A stretch of 64,000 bases of DNA. Source: Dryas octopetala (taxonomy: Eukaryota > Streptophyta > Magnoliopsida > Rosales > Rosaceae). Of the stretch, positions 1 through 12,040 are shown piece by piece; the first letter of the stretch is position 1, and each line of letters starts with the position of its first letter. The notes under the pieces are model-generated. The model made no database searches and was not told the DNA's origin. It saw only the letters and a program-made list of their open reading frames with translations. The stretch is taken from contig OY992836.1 in NCBI GenBank assembly GCA_963921425.1, positions 20,873,889 through 20,937,888 of the forward strand. Direction: 5' to 3'. The translations under genes and the position numbers were made by a program.

Positions 1-430
1 TAATGAAGTGTCGCCTTGGGCCTTCGCAGAAATTGCCTCTCACCATCTTCAACAACCCAGAACTTTTTGGGAAAAAACAAAAAGGGTTCAATAGTGAAGT
101 ATACATATACATATATACAATACAATAAAGTCTATCTTGTATTTAAAATATATATATAATCTTGTCTTATCAAATAGTTTCATACGTTAAGTTGTTTTTG
201 ATTCTCTTGATGAAACGCAACATTCAGACATATTTTTACATATGCTTTACCCAATTTTTTACCAAATTATGAATGTTGTGACCCGTAAAACGGCAGCGTA
301 TTGCGTCCCAACAGGCAGGAGCACGTCCTCACTTTCACTTTCAGTTGTTGAGTTGCCGAGCACGCAGCACAGCACACTGATCAAGCAAGTGGGAGAAACC
401 GAGCAGCGTATTAAATTATATAAATAAATA
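1..430 (+). promoter_or_regulatory. Upstream region of the DUF4050 gene
   Basis: No coding sequence is recognisable here. A TATA-like stretch (attatataaataa) lies at about 413-425, some 225 bases before the proposed start codon, which suits a promoter for the downstream plus-strand gene. The transcription start itself cannot be seen. Confidence 0.35.
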
Positions 431-648
431 ATTATAAAATAAACAAATCCAAAAGGCACCCAATCGAAAAACGATTCCCACAATCGAAGAAAACACAACC
501 CCACGCGCAATTTCTTGCTTTCCGATCATCTCTTTTATGCTTAGATTGATTCCCCATTCTTCCCCTGTAAACTGCAAAACCCTAAACTTAAAGCCTTCAA
601 ATTCATGCTTAGCTTTTGAATGTTTCCGGCAACACTGCTCCAGACTCA

Positions 649-3016
649 ATGGTGACGACACTCAACGGCTCGGCTGCAGCTTGGATCCGTCACTTCCTCG
701 CTTGCATGGGGTAAGTCCTCGATTTCCATCTCAACACCAAAAAGATTGTATTTTGGCTTTCTTCTTGCATTGGCAATTTATGGTAGTTGTTTTTCGTGAA
801 TATTAACGGTGCTCTTTGGGGTTCTTCCGAGTCTCTTCTTTTGGAAGGTTTGACTTGTGGGTAGTAAAAATTTGACTTACTAAATTTGGGAGCAACTTTC
901 ATTCTTCAAAATCACATATTTACACTTGCTTTCCAAAAATTTCGAGTCTTTTTTGGTAACAATGGCAAGCTCAGCTGGGGTATTGAATAAATGAATGCCC
1001 TTGGAATCTGTATCGGAATCGATGGTATTTACCCACTTTGAGTGGTACTTAAAAATTTTTTGTTTTATTTGTTTTATTTTTTATTTTTGCCCAATTTGAG
1101 AGAGGAGAGGAAACCAGAATATTTTAACACTTACTTGTGGCTATGGCATCAACAGTCTAGTCTTTTGTTGGTGGGCTTTATTGTAGATATGGTTTAACCT
1201 GGGTTTTAACAGAGCAGTGGTTGTTTTGGATGCTGCACTAAACCCACACCCATTATTGCTGTCGATGAGCCTTCAAAGGGATTGAGAATTCAAGGGCGAA
1301 CTGTTAAGAAACCTGGTGTATCAGATGATTTTTGGAGCAGCAGCACATATGACTTGGATAATAGCGCTGTTCAATCCCAGAGAAGCATCTCATCCATCAG
1401 CACCTCAAACCAGACCCTCAACCAGGCCCTCAACCAGGCCAGTGGCGCTGCTAGCACGAGCAGCCATTCTGACTTTGTAAATCATGGCAAGTTTCCATTG
1501 TATGTTATTTTCATTGTCTTCTTATCATGGTATGGCAATCGTTTTTAAGCATGTTTCTGTTCTGTTCATGTGTCTTTGTGTTGTATTAAATTAATCTGAA
1601 CCCAAACACAATTTGTCTAAATATGTCAATCCAAACTCATTTGCTAATCAGTAGTGCTAGATATACCACATTTTTATACCATAATTTCATACCACCTTAT
1701 GTGGCAACTTACATGGCATTCATACATTGGATACTAAAAAATAAAAATAAAAACCCAAAAAGAAAAAGAAAAACTTTGTCCAATAAAGTAATGACACGTG
1801 AGATGGTATAAGAATGTGGTATAAGAAATGTGGTAAGAATAGCATTATTCTTTGCTAATTGAAGCGGTCCTTTCATGTATTAGCCATGTCTCTTTTTCAC
1901 CACCATAAGAACTTAATACACCAAAAGTCCAACACATCTTTCCAACAAAATAAAGTTCCACAATATATAAAACAGAGAAAAAATTATCTCATTAAGGGGT
2001 TAAAATGGATTTTGCAAATGGACGTTCGCACAACCTACGGGTGATCCATTTTGAAAAGGTAAACCCAAACATTGGTTTTCACATGTGAATGAACAGGTCC
2101 TTTAAAATGTAAAATTTGGCTAGGTCTGTTCTGATTACTTGTGGATTGTGATTCTTCTACACCAGGTTTCTATTTTCTTATGACCTTCTCTCTTGATGGT
2201 TATGCTATTGTATGATCCACTTCTAGTGCCGGTACCTTATTAACACTCTTCTGTACTCGAAGTTGGTATAATCATTATCCATATTCTTGTGAACTTTAAT
2301 ATTTGTATGTGTATAGATTATTTTTATATGATGTTTATACTTCGTTGACTGCAGGTCTTGTTCTCTGGAACCAAACCAGGCTTGATTGGATTGGAAGTGG
2401 CAAGCCTAAGAATCAAACTCAAAAAAGTGAGGAACACAGATTAAGGTATGTTACTTGTTCTTTTTATAACTTTATTTTGTAATTCCAATCTTGAGGCAGG
2501 TCCATTAGTCTTGCACAATTTAATTGCTGTTATTGCCCATCGATTAAAGCAAAGTTACGACCCACATTCTTTAACCAATTTTCTGACATGAACCTGCTAT
2601 GTTCTTTCAAGAATTATAATTTTTCCATGTTGATTTATGCTTTTACCATTTTCAAAGTAGCCACTTTGCAAATTCTGATGAATTAAATGCTTTTCCAACT
2701 TCATGAAGGGAGGACATTCCACAAGTAGATGAAATGTATATGCTTTGTTTTTAATTTGCACGTATCTTTCTCCGCATGGTTGACTAACACTGTCTTTGCA
2801 GTTGGAATGCAACTTATGAAAGATTGGTTGGAACCAAACAGAGACAGCCTTTCCCCCAACGCATTCCTCTGTCTGTAAGTCCTCTTTTTTCTTTGGTGGG
2901 TCTCTGTATTGCATTATGCCTGTGCATCGTGCTGAAAATACTAATCGGGTTTATATTAACAGGAAATGATAGAATTTCTCGTGGAAGTATGGGAACAGGA
3001 GGGACTGTACGATTGA
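649..3016 (+). CDS. DUF4050 family protein (183 aa, 5 exons)
   Basis: Exons 649-710, 1215-1486, 2355-2445, 2802-2874 and 2963-3016 join in one frame to a 183-residue protein. The N-terminus (MVTTLNGSAAAWIRHFLACM) leads into a Cys-rich stretch (GCFGCCTKPTP). The conserved core follows: FVNHG, LVLWNQTR, SWNATYERLVG, PFPQRIPL and the C-terminal EVWEQEGLYD. That order of motifs is typical of the plant DUF4050 family, whose biochemical role is unknown. The start was chosen because it is the first ATG of the frame and is followed by a clean GT donor. Intron 2 appears to use a GC donor (catg|gcaagt); the nearby GT at 1477 would shift the frame and destroy the FVNHGLVLWNQ motif. The family call is firm. 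The exon borders come from frame continuity only. Confidence 0.85.
1649..1849. mobile_element. Small MITE inside DUF4050 intron 2
   Basis: About 200 bases are bounded by imperfect inverted ends (agtagtgcta at the left, tagcattatt at the right). Inside are ataccaca/tgtggtat-type inverted motifs and a unique middle (cttacatggcattcatacat). The same middle occurs, reverse-complemented, near 11590-11605, so this is a dispersed family. The superfamily cannot be assigned from two copies. Confidence 0.55.
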
Positions 3017-4438
3017 GCGAGGAGAATCAGAATCTGCCTTTTAACGTCAGAGGAAGATGGTTTGTGTTTGTAAATCTCAGTTCAGAGGCGTGGGTGTATA
3101 GCTGGGGCAAGGAAAGGGAGTCAAAACAATGAAAATATGTTTCAAGTTTAATTGTAATATGACCCACTAATATTTTCATCTTTTCTGTCCCCCTTCTCTT
3201 CATGTTGTATGGAAAATGGATGGAACTGTGGAACGTGCCCTCTGTCACGCAAACTGAATATATACAGAAGCAGTTGCCTTTGCTTGTGTGAATTATACCA
3301 AAGTTAAAAGACTTGTTAAACGATACTACTTAAGTTATGGTGTTTGTTCCTTTTTTCTTTGTTGGGCCTGGAGAGGTATATTCAGTTTATTAAAATATAG
3401 CTTGGCAGTCCATGACCAAGGTTTGTGGGCTACCTCTCAAGTAGTCAAGTCATGGGCCTTGGGACTTCTGCAATAACATTGTGAAGCTTTTTTTGGTAAC
3501 ATTGTATTAAAAACTCAAATGCTTCCTGCATATTCATTTAAAAAAGTTTTCAGGGGAGTATATTTTCAGTCCCCGCATTAAAAATAATTGTCTAGGCCTT
3601 AAGAAACAGTATAGTCTATCTTATGCACACATTTCTTCTAGAATCAAGATTCATAGAAAAGTAAGTTTAATGTCCAAGGGAAGAAGTCACCTCACACCTT
3701 AATTCACTGATACAATGAATCTTTTAAGAGTTTTTTAAGTGTGGTTCGTGTCTTGGTGATTTGGTTGTTGCTGAATATTCAATTTCAAGGTCATATTAGT
3801 AATGTATTTGAATTGTGCTTCCTCTCCTGCATTGCATATTTGCATATCATATCAAATCTTTGGATGTGTGTCTCCACACGTCAGCTCTGCTGATGCGATA
3901 TGGATGCCTCTTGAATTTTCAAGATTTTGAATGCAAAGAACCAACCAATTCACCAAATGAATCTTCTTATCTTGAGATCACATCAACATTTTCATTCAAG
4001 ACCCAAGATTAAGGTTCTATATTTTAATGCATTGTTTATACATACTGATATTTCATGAGATCAGTAGTGACTAGTGGGAGATATATACATTTGTATATGT
4101 ACAATAAAATCACACAAATTAATAAGAAGATAGCTACATGCATTGCATGATGTATGATGCATTCTCAACCCCAAATTACAACAAGAGTTGCAAGACTTCA
4201 CACTCTGCAATCTTTCCAGGTGGATGCAAAACAAAATACCAAAAGTTGCATTTCTATCCACTTGGTCATTGAGAAATTAAGTCTTACTTTAGGACATGAT
4301 GATTTTGAAAATTAGCCCTACAAAATACCAAAATATATTATGGTTCATTGATCCCTTCAACTACTCCTATTCCAATTATATATCCCCGTACAATGAATGT
4401 TTCAAGACAATACAGAAAAAGCTACAACTTGACTTAAC

Positions 4439-4470
<32 letters not shown>
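4439..4470. repeat. (AT)n(GT)n microsatellite
   Basis: An uninterrupted AT dinucleotide run changes directly into GT repeats. It is likely to be length-polymorphic. Confidence 0.9.
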
Positions 4471-6163
4471 AAATCAAAGAATCAAAAGTAGCTAAATAAT
4501 ATATTGATCACACTGTCTGTATTTCCTAGTCACAAGTTAAAGTCACCATGGATTATGGCAAAGACTTTTACCACAAATAAAGAAATAAAAAAAGATGGAA
4601 CATTTTCAAAGACGAAGACTACAGAGAACCAAATTAAGGTATCTGAACATCCTATGTTAAAAAAAAATATATATATATATTAGACCGGACCATGTCTACA
4701 ATATTCTCAAACAAATTCCCAGTTTCTTAATTTCATTTTTATTTTATTATTAAATTGATCGATCAATTAATAAATTAAGACTTTGTATCGATCATGAACC
4801 GTGTGCATATGAGCATATACTTACCCTTTTATAGTTTTATTCCCTTCTTTACCTTTTTATTATTAGAGAATTTGTGGGCAAGCTAACTGCATTAATTTTG
4901 TACCTATTCCCAAAATCATCGTTTTTAATTTGATTGTAAAACATGTTGATTGGCACAATGGCACGCTTTCACTTCTTAGCTGGCCTGATTGTCTCTGACA
5001 TTGAGAGCAGTGCTACCAACCCATTGGGTTTAGTTTACAGCCATTTGCCTTGTTGGTGCAAGATGGCAATGAGTAACAACAACTAATTGTGAAATTTGAA
5101 TCTCATTATATATAAATACTTCAAGTTGATCACGTACTAATTGAGTAATTAACTTTTGGAAGAGAAAATTAAATTTCTTAGGGCTAGTGGTCCATAAAGA
5201 TTTTTAAATATATAGATCTGGACCAGATACAAGTCACAAAAATTCCAAGAAAGACCAAACATTACACCACAGTGAGTACTGGTACCACGGGTACCTTATA
5301 GTCTGTAGAACCTCCAAAAGGTTAAAGACTTAAAAGGTAAGTACCCTAGTAGAGAATTCCCAAGACCTAGGGGCTAGGGGTACCCTAAAAGGGCATAAAC
5401 CAATCAAGAGATGTGTACTTTTATTTTTTTTCTTTTTTCTGGTGAGGACTGAGGAGTACATTCTGAAATCTGAATGTTGCAATGAAATTTCCAAGAAATT
5501 CATTAGTTGAATTACATGGATACCCTTCATCTTCTTTACAATTTACGAAGTCTAACATGAAGACCCAATGACAACATTGACAAGTGGGAGAGGGATCCAA
5601 TGTTTCTAGCCTTACATAACCCTGTTTCTGGTCACAGTTTTTAGTCCTACCCATGCCCAGTGGTAATAGCCTAATAGGGCCTCCATATTTCTCATGTCAT
5701 CAGCAGCCAACTCATATTCAATGCACATTGGGACTGAATTGTTCAAAGAAAAAAAAAAAAATGCTATGCATGCACCTTATAATCATATACCAAATTCATT
5801 TTTTATCATAAAGTTGCCCACAACCACAAAAAATTCTATAAAATTATAAATGAGATCACCTTTTTGATATAATTCAACTAGTTTGATTTAGTTCTCTTTT
5901 TACTATTCTTCATTAACTAATTCGATTTGGGTCAAGTTTTATGACTAATTAAACACAAACACACTTTCAAGGTTCAAACACTAAACAATTAATCTAACTC
6001 AAAACATATCATATATTTAACCTTTCTTTTTTTGCTCTATATTTATAATATGACCTTGCTTGCATCTTATTAATTAGCTACTATTAAAAAAATGTATAAT
6101 GGATTAAAAAAAATCATTGTATAAATGGGCATGCACCAAAACTTTATGATTTAGAACTGCCCC

Positions 6164-6170
<7 letters not shown>

Positions 6171-6207
<37 letters not shown>
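6171..6207. repeat. Poly(A) tract of about 37 bases
   Basis: The run consists of A only. It could be the tail of an old retroposon, but no target duplication or element body is evident beside it. Confidence 0.85.
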
Positions 6208-6208
<1 letters not shown>

Positions 6209-8241
6209 GAAAAGAAAGATCAAGTGGATAGAGAAAAGAGGATCAAGTGTATGGAGGAAACAAAAAGGATCAAGTTGTGGTTGGCTGTCAGCTGCTGTGT
6301 GACCCTCTTGAATTCAAGTGGGCAACATGATAATGTCTTACTCTTTATGTCACATTGTATTGTTATTAAAATTATTAATTGGTGGCTACCTTTCATCTTA
6401 GAATCAATCAATGATTCTAGCTATTGTTCTCATGATTAACTTTACTGTGAGTTACAGGACAGTACCACTTTATTAGCTGTTTCCTCTTATAGTAGAGAGA
6501 TTATTGTTAAATATTAAAATATCACACATAATAATTCAAGTCATGATAATGAGTGGGATAAATATAAGGTTCGATTATCTCAAATATAATTAAAAAAATT
6601 AATTGAACTGGTGAAGTTAAAACCAACAAATTCATATTGAACTAGAAAATACTCTCAACATATTCTAGCTAATAGCCTAAAATCTCTCTAATCTTCTTTC
6701 ATGATCTGTGTTTTAAACACCCATTTAAAGAGGAATTTATGTCTTATAGGTCCATAATGTATTATCCTCGGTAGAATTTTAAAGAAAAGAATAGTGATCA
6801 TCCAAATAAGGAAAAGGATGATGAAAGAATAATAATGAAAGAAAAAATGGTCGGTACGTTATTTGGCGGAGTCTTAAAGAAAAAGTAAACCCAGCAGAGA
6901 AAAGCCAAAATTTGTACTACCTCTAGAATAGTCTCTAGAGGCTTGGAAAGGATCCATTGATTCTAACCCACATTATTATTTTGAAAACCTACTTAGTCTG
7001 AAAATGTTATTCTGAGCCATACACTGGACCTGTAGCTATTATTATTATTTTATATCAAATTCATTGTACTTCCTCAAACACACACACCACTTTGTCCAAG
7101 GCAAGAGAACCAAATACCATATGACATGGGTCCCCCACTAAACCGAGTGTAGATTTCTCCAAGTCCACTATGCTAACATGTTTCTGTGTATATATATATG
7201 TTAAATATGTGACTCATTCTCTTAAATTGGGAAACAATTTTTGACCACCGCAAATGAGCCCCAAGGTCGGTCTCAAGGTTGACTTGTATTGTACTACATC
7301 TTTGAGGCAACTTTATGCAGTATGATCATTCTCTTCAAACTAGTTTTGTGATGCCATCACTCTTCTCTTTCCATGATCTAATAATATCATCACAATGTGG
7401 TTATTCTATAATGCAAAATTGATATTGAAAAAAATAAGAATAATAATTCATTGTACTTTTATTCACACATGTGATACATAAAACTTTTGTTGTATTAAAA
7501 TAATAATTTAGTTTAGTAGATGACGTCTAATTTATTTTAATAGAAATTTTATTAAATTTAAGACACATAAATTGTAAACGATAATTGATTTTAAAAATAA
7601 AATAAAAAACTTTTCGGTCCCTTAGAATGACAAATGCTACTAATTGCAATTACAATGATCAATGTTGTTTAGAGTGTTGATGAAATCCATACAAAAACAA
7701 AGATGAAGCTTTATCTTTTAAATTTTATCACAAATTTGGTGTGATTAGACATGCCACCCCACTTAATCGTATTGTGTCAAAATTATAGTGATTCAAATAA
7801 AGAAAGAATCCATACTGAAATTATCTGTTCAAAGGACAAATTAACCTCTCATGGCTTCTAGTGCTAATTTTATCAGTCCCTCTGATTTTTTTTTTCTTTG
7901 GTAAATATGCTTTGGTCCCTATGTTGATAACTCCCCCATAGATATAGTGATTGATAATTAAATAGTGTGTGGGATGGTTCTCCAATTACTAGACATCACC
8001 TCTTCCCTCACAGTTCATGTCAATATGTAATTGTTGACTTGTAATTTGATTTGATTCACACTGTTTCGGCTCAAGATTGCAACACTTTATTTACATAAAC
8101 GCGTTATTCTTCGATGAAATGAATCCAGTCGGCAAAAAAAATACAAGCAAACAAATTAATACATATTTAAAATAAATATAACATTTTTTTTAAATCAATC
8201 AAGCGAAAGTAAAGCAATACCCACATTTCTAAATTTTTATT

Positions 8242-8576
8242 TTGGTTAATTACAATTCATCCCCCAAATTATTAGGAGTTTGCAATTTAATCCCCAAACT
8301 AATTTTTTTTACAATTAACCCCTTATACTATGTTTCATTATAAAAAAGACCTTCAACCCATAAAAAAAATAGTCTTCTCTTTTAGTTTTATATACATAGC
8401 GCCCATAAAGAATGCTATGTATGCAAAAATAACAGCTCATTTAACTTTTTTTTTACGAAAAAAGAGTATTATATATTTGACAGAACATAATTTAAGAGGT
8501 GAATTATTAAAAATTTAATTTGAGAAATAAAGTGCAAACCCCTCAATAGTTTGGGGGATAAATTGTATTTAACCCA
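8242..8576. mobile_element. Inverted-repeat MITE-like element
   Basis: The left end (ggttaattacaattcatccc, then ccaaattattaggagtttgc) is matched in inverted order at the right end (gcaaacccctcaatagtttggg, then ataaattgtatttaacc). Arms of about 55 bases enclose AT-rich filler. No clear target duplication is visible, so the borders are approximate. It has no coding capacity. Confidence 0.6.
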
Positions 8577-9439
8577 AGTTATTAACAAGAGGTGAGAAAC
8601 ATTATTTTTCCTTGTGCTTTGTTGATGATTGAGAAAGTGACGCGGTAGAAAAAATTTAGAATCCCCAATTTGTTTTCAACTTGTTGTGTGTTAACCAAGT
8701 TGATTAAGAAAGGTAAATAAAATTAATAAAGCTGCTGAGTACAGTTGGAATCTCCCATCCAAATCCTATTGTCTCTGTCCAAACTTGGAAAACACACGGC
8801 TTTCACCATAACCATGTATTTGCTAGCCATGACCACATACATTTAATCAAGCCTGGAAATATGAACACTGGCATATGACCTTTTAATCTGAGATCTCATT
8901 TGGTCAGTATATTTCACTGTAAAAGAAATACAAAATAATTGTTTCCCTTTTTTGTTCATTTGCTATTTGCAAGGGCATATTTTTAAGAGAGTTTCTATTT
9001 GCACACCCTTTTTTTTTTTTTTTGCACACACTTTTCTCTTACACACCTCTTACCATTTTCTAAAATTTAAAATTTCTCTTTTACACACCCCTCCCATTAC
9101 CAAAATACCCCAACCTCATTAATCTCACCAAAATTTCTCACTACACACCCACCTAATTCAAACACTAAACACCCTACCCCAAATGTGAATTTTTAAATTA
9201 AAAAAAAAAAAACAAAGAACAAAAAAAAAAAAATGTGGAAACCAGCCACCCATCCGCAAGCCTCTGCCATATATCCCAGCCCCTCCCCCTCCCCCTCCCT
9301 CCTCCCTCCCCCCTCCCTTCCCCTCCCTCACCGACCACCTCCCTCCCACTCTCCTTCCCTCACCCGACGACCTCCCTCTCTCTCTCCTCCCCGCAGCACC
9401 ACCTGCATATATATATATTTTTTAATTTTCAGGGGTGCA

Positions 9440-9745
9440 GAGGGAGGTGGTGCGGTGCAGGGGTGAGGTGGTGCGGCAGGGGGAGGGTTGCAGGGGGGAG
9501 GTGGTGCGGCAAGGGGAGTGTTGCAGGGGTGAGGTGGTGCGGCAGGGGGAGTGTTGCAGGGGTGAGGTGGTGCGGCAGGGGGAGGGGTGCAGGGGGGAGG
9601 TGGTGCGGCAGGGGGAGTGTTGCAGGGGTGAGGTGGTGCGGAGGGGAGGTGGTGCGGCAGGGGGAGTGTTGCAGGGGTGAGGTGGTGCGGCAGGGGGAGG
9701 GGTGCAGGGGGGAGGGGTGCAGGGGGGAGGTGGTGCGGCAGGGGG
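9440..9745. repeat. G-rich 33-bp minisatellite
   Basis: About eight copies of a unit near gaggtggtgcggcaggggga followed by gtgttgcagggg. Some copies carry aggggtgc or agggttgc variants and one carries an internal partial duplication. Because 33 is divisible by three, all reading frames stay open across the array, which makes spurious Arg/Gly- or Pro/Ser-rich ORFs on both strands. The G runs on the plus strand could form quadruplexes. Confidence 0.9.
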
Positions 9746-9914
9746 AGGGGAGGGGGATGGCAAAAGGGGAGGGGTGCAGAGGGAGGTGGTGCGGCAAGGG
9801 GAGGGGCTCAGAGTTGTAGAGAGAGAGAGTGAAGGGCTGGGTTGGTTTCGGGGAGAGAGAAAGAGGAGAGGGAGGATGGGGGTGGGGTGGTCGGCGGGTA
9901 AGAGGGAAGGAGAA

Positions 9915-9915
<1 letters not shown>

Positions 9916-9959
<44 letters not shown>
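9916..9959. repeat. (GA)n microsatellite
   Basis: About 22 GA units lie within the TIR element. A run of about 14 G follows at 10002-10016. Confidence 0.9.
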
Positions 9960-9961
<2 letters not shown>

Positions 9962-10362
9962 GGCCGGAACGGGGCTGGGGTGGTCGGCAGTGGTTCTCAC
10001 CGGGGGGGGGGGGGGGTGGGGTGCTGTAACAGGGAAGAGGGAATGATAAAGGGATGGGGTTTTGGGTAATTTTATTTTGGGTGTTTTTGATTATTTCACA
10101 AATTAAATTTTTGAGGGTGTGCAAAAAGAAATTTAAAGGTGTGCAAATAGCAGCTCTCATTTCTAATTAGGAAAGTTGTTGGATTCTTTTAATGAAGATA
10201 AGGATTGGAATTGGAACACTGCATTTGATGCAATATATATGGAAAAAACTCAATTCAATTTTATAAACCTACTCAATGAAACTCCAGCTTTTGATTTTGA
10301 TATAATGTATGGAAAAAAATCCAACTCAACTTTATAAGCTTACCAAATACCAATTGAAACAA

Positions 10363-10870
10363 GGCTTATTCATACCATTGCCCCCTATAAGATACACTTT
10401 TTTTCACTTTGCCTCCTGAAACTTAAATCCTCTCAGTTTGCCACCTGAACTTCAAACAGTTGTTGCAAAAAACCCTATGCCGTCAACTCTGTCAATTTTT
10501 CCGTTAAAAAAGATGACGTGACACCTATATAGCATAGGTGAGACCCTTTTCTAGTTATGTAACATCCATACAAACACTAAAAATTATAAAAAATTGACAT
10601 TAAGCTCGAAATTTGCAACGTCCCCTACTCATATAATCATATTTTTTATAATTTTTAGTGTTTGCATGGATGTTACATAACTAGAAAAGGGTTCCACCCA
10701 TGTCATATAGGTGCCACATCAGCTTTTTTAACAGAAAAATTGACAGAGTTGACGGTATAGGGTTTTTTGCAACAATTGTTTGAAGTTCAGGTGGCAAACT
10801 GAGAGAATTTAAGTTTCAGGGAGCAAAGTGAAAAAAAGTGTATTTTATAGGACAATGGTATGAATAAGCC
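10363..10870. mobile_element. Mutator-like MITE with 9-bp target duplication
   Basis: The element begins ggcttattcataccattg and ends with the inverse (caatggtatgaataagcc). The inverted arms run for more than 200 bases on each side and contain matching blocks such as cagtttgccacctgaacttc versus its inverse. The 9-bp sequence ttgaaacaa stands directly outside both ends (10354-10362 and 10871-10879). A 9-bp duplication with long inverted ends is the usual Mutator signature. There is no coding sequence, so it is a non-autonomous element. Confidence 0.85.
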
Positions 10871-11281
10871 TTGAAACAAACAACCATTCGCGTAGCATAG
10901 AAACATGCTTACATGCATGCATAAGCAAGGTTCTTCTCCCCAGAGAAGATTAGACGAAATATACATTGTTTTCACAAATTAAAAACCATGGATTTTGATT
11001 TTAAACAAATACAAAAGCTAGAGTCGTTTGCAGAGGACTAGATTCAAGTATTCAACTGATAAATTTTCATGCTGTACAAAAAATATATATATTTATAATG
11101 TATATACCACAAAATATTCTTATGAATACACAATATATCGAATTTAACAGATATACACATCATGTCATTATCAATGTATCATAACAAATTTATTTACAAA
11201 AATAAAATAAAATCACATATATATACTTTGGATATATGCATAAAGTCCATAATCAAGTATCAAATTCAATTAACAACATAA

Positions 11282-12040
11282 AAAGAAAAATATCAAGCTG
11301 TTGGATCAGATAATGAATTAGGATGAATTTCATAATATATAAAATATCACATTAAACGATATAAAAAAAATATAAGCGGTTAGGTGAGATAATGAATTAG
11401 AATGAATTTCATATTATTAAGTATCAAATTCAACGACATAAAAGGAAATAAATAGAATGAAAAGGAAATCAATAATGCTAATTGTCTCACATTTGTATCC
11501 TACCTGATGTGTCATTACTTTATTGGAAGGGTATTTCCTTTTTTTTTTTTTGGTTTTATTTTTTAATTTGTAGTGTCAAATGTATGAATGCCATGTAAGA
11601 TGGTATGCAATTGTGGTAAGTGTAGCATTATTGAAAGGAAATATATCAAGCCGTTGGATGAGATAATGAATTAGGACTAATTTCATAATCAAGTCAAATT
11701 CAACGACATTAAAAAAAAAAAAAATCATGCCGTTGCATGAGATAATGAATTAAGATGAATTTCATATCAAGTGTCAAATTCAACGACATAAAAAAAAAAA
11801 TCAAGTCATTGAGTGAGATAATAAATTAAGAAAAATTTCATAATCAAGTATCAAAGTCATTGACGTAAAAAGAAATATGTCAAGCCAGTAGATTTAATAT
11901 TTAATTTCTTCCCATGTAACAAAAGAAATATATCAAGCCAGTAGATTTAACATTCAATTCCTTCACATGTAAGTATGTAATAAAAGAAATAAATCAAGCC
12001 TGTAGATTTAATATTGAATTCCTTACCATGTAACAGAAGA
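11282..12040. repeat. Degenerate tandem repeat, unit about 75-100 bases
   Basis: The motif series atcaagccgttggatgagat, aatgaattaggatgaatttc, ataatcaagtatcaaattca, acgacataaaa recurs about six times with drift and variable A runs. The last units change to a shorter form (caagccagtagatttaatat). The array is split by a MITE-like insertion. Confidence 0.75.
11464..11633. mobile_element. MITE inserted in the tandem array
   Basis: Inverted ends tcaataatgcta and tagcattattga bound a 170-base element. The 7-bp sequence aaggaaa lies directly outside both ends, although similar words occur in the host array. Its reverse complement matches the MITE at 1649-1849 over the middle part (cttacatggcattcatacat and ccaataaagtaatgacac). 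Confidence 0.65.

Larger units (their letters stand above)
3250..8235. other. Gene-free AT-rich intergenic DNA
   Basis: No open frame here shows a recognisable motif or plausible exon chain. The stretch holds simple repeats (4439-4470, 6171-6207, short AT runs near 4669-4680) and TA-rich DNA. About 3020-3500 probably contains the 3' UTR and terminator region of the DUF4050 gene. No RNA gene was recognised. Confidence 0.5.
8987..10158. mobile_element. TIR element carrying a minisatellite, Mutator-like
   Basis: The ends are inverted: gagagtttctatttgcacacc at the left and ggtgtgcaaatagcagctctc at the right. Further inward there are more matching blocks (gcacac..., aaatttaaaat...). The flanks atttttaa (8979-8986) and atttctaa (10159-10166) differ by one base, as an aged target duplication of 8-9 bp would. 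The interior carries a C-rich block, a G-rich 33-bp tandem array, a GA run and a G run, and encodes no transposase. The Mutator assignment rests on the duplication length and the long ends. Confidence 0.6.

Noticed and set aside
6171-6207. Poly(A) run as the tail of a retroposon
   Set aside because: No target duplication or element body could be seen on either side.
9440-9745. Regular repeats that could suggest a CRISPR array
   Set aside because: The units are directly adjacent, with no spacers, in a plant genome. This is a minisatellite.
9233-10160. Several long overlapping ORFs on both strands (up to 243 codons), Arg/Gly- or Pro/Ser-rich
   Set aside because: They arise because the 33-bp minisatellite and CT/GA runs keep all frames open. 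No domain or start context supports a gene.
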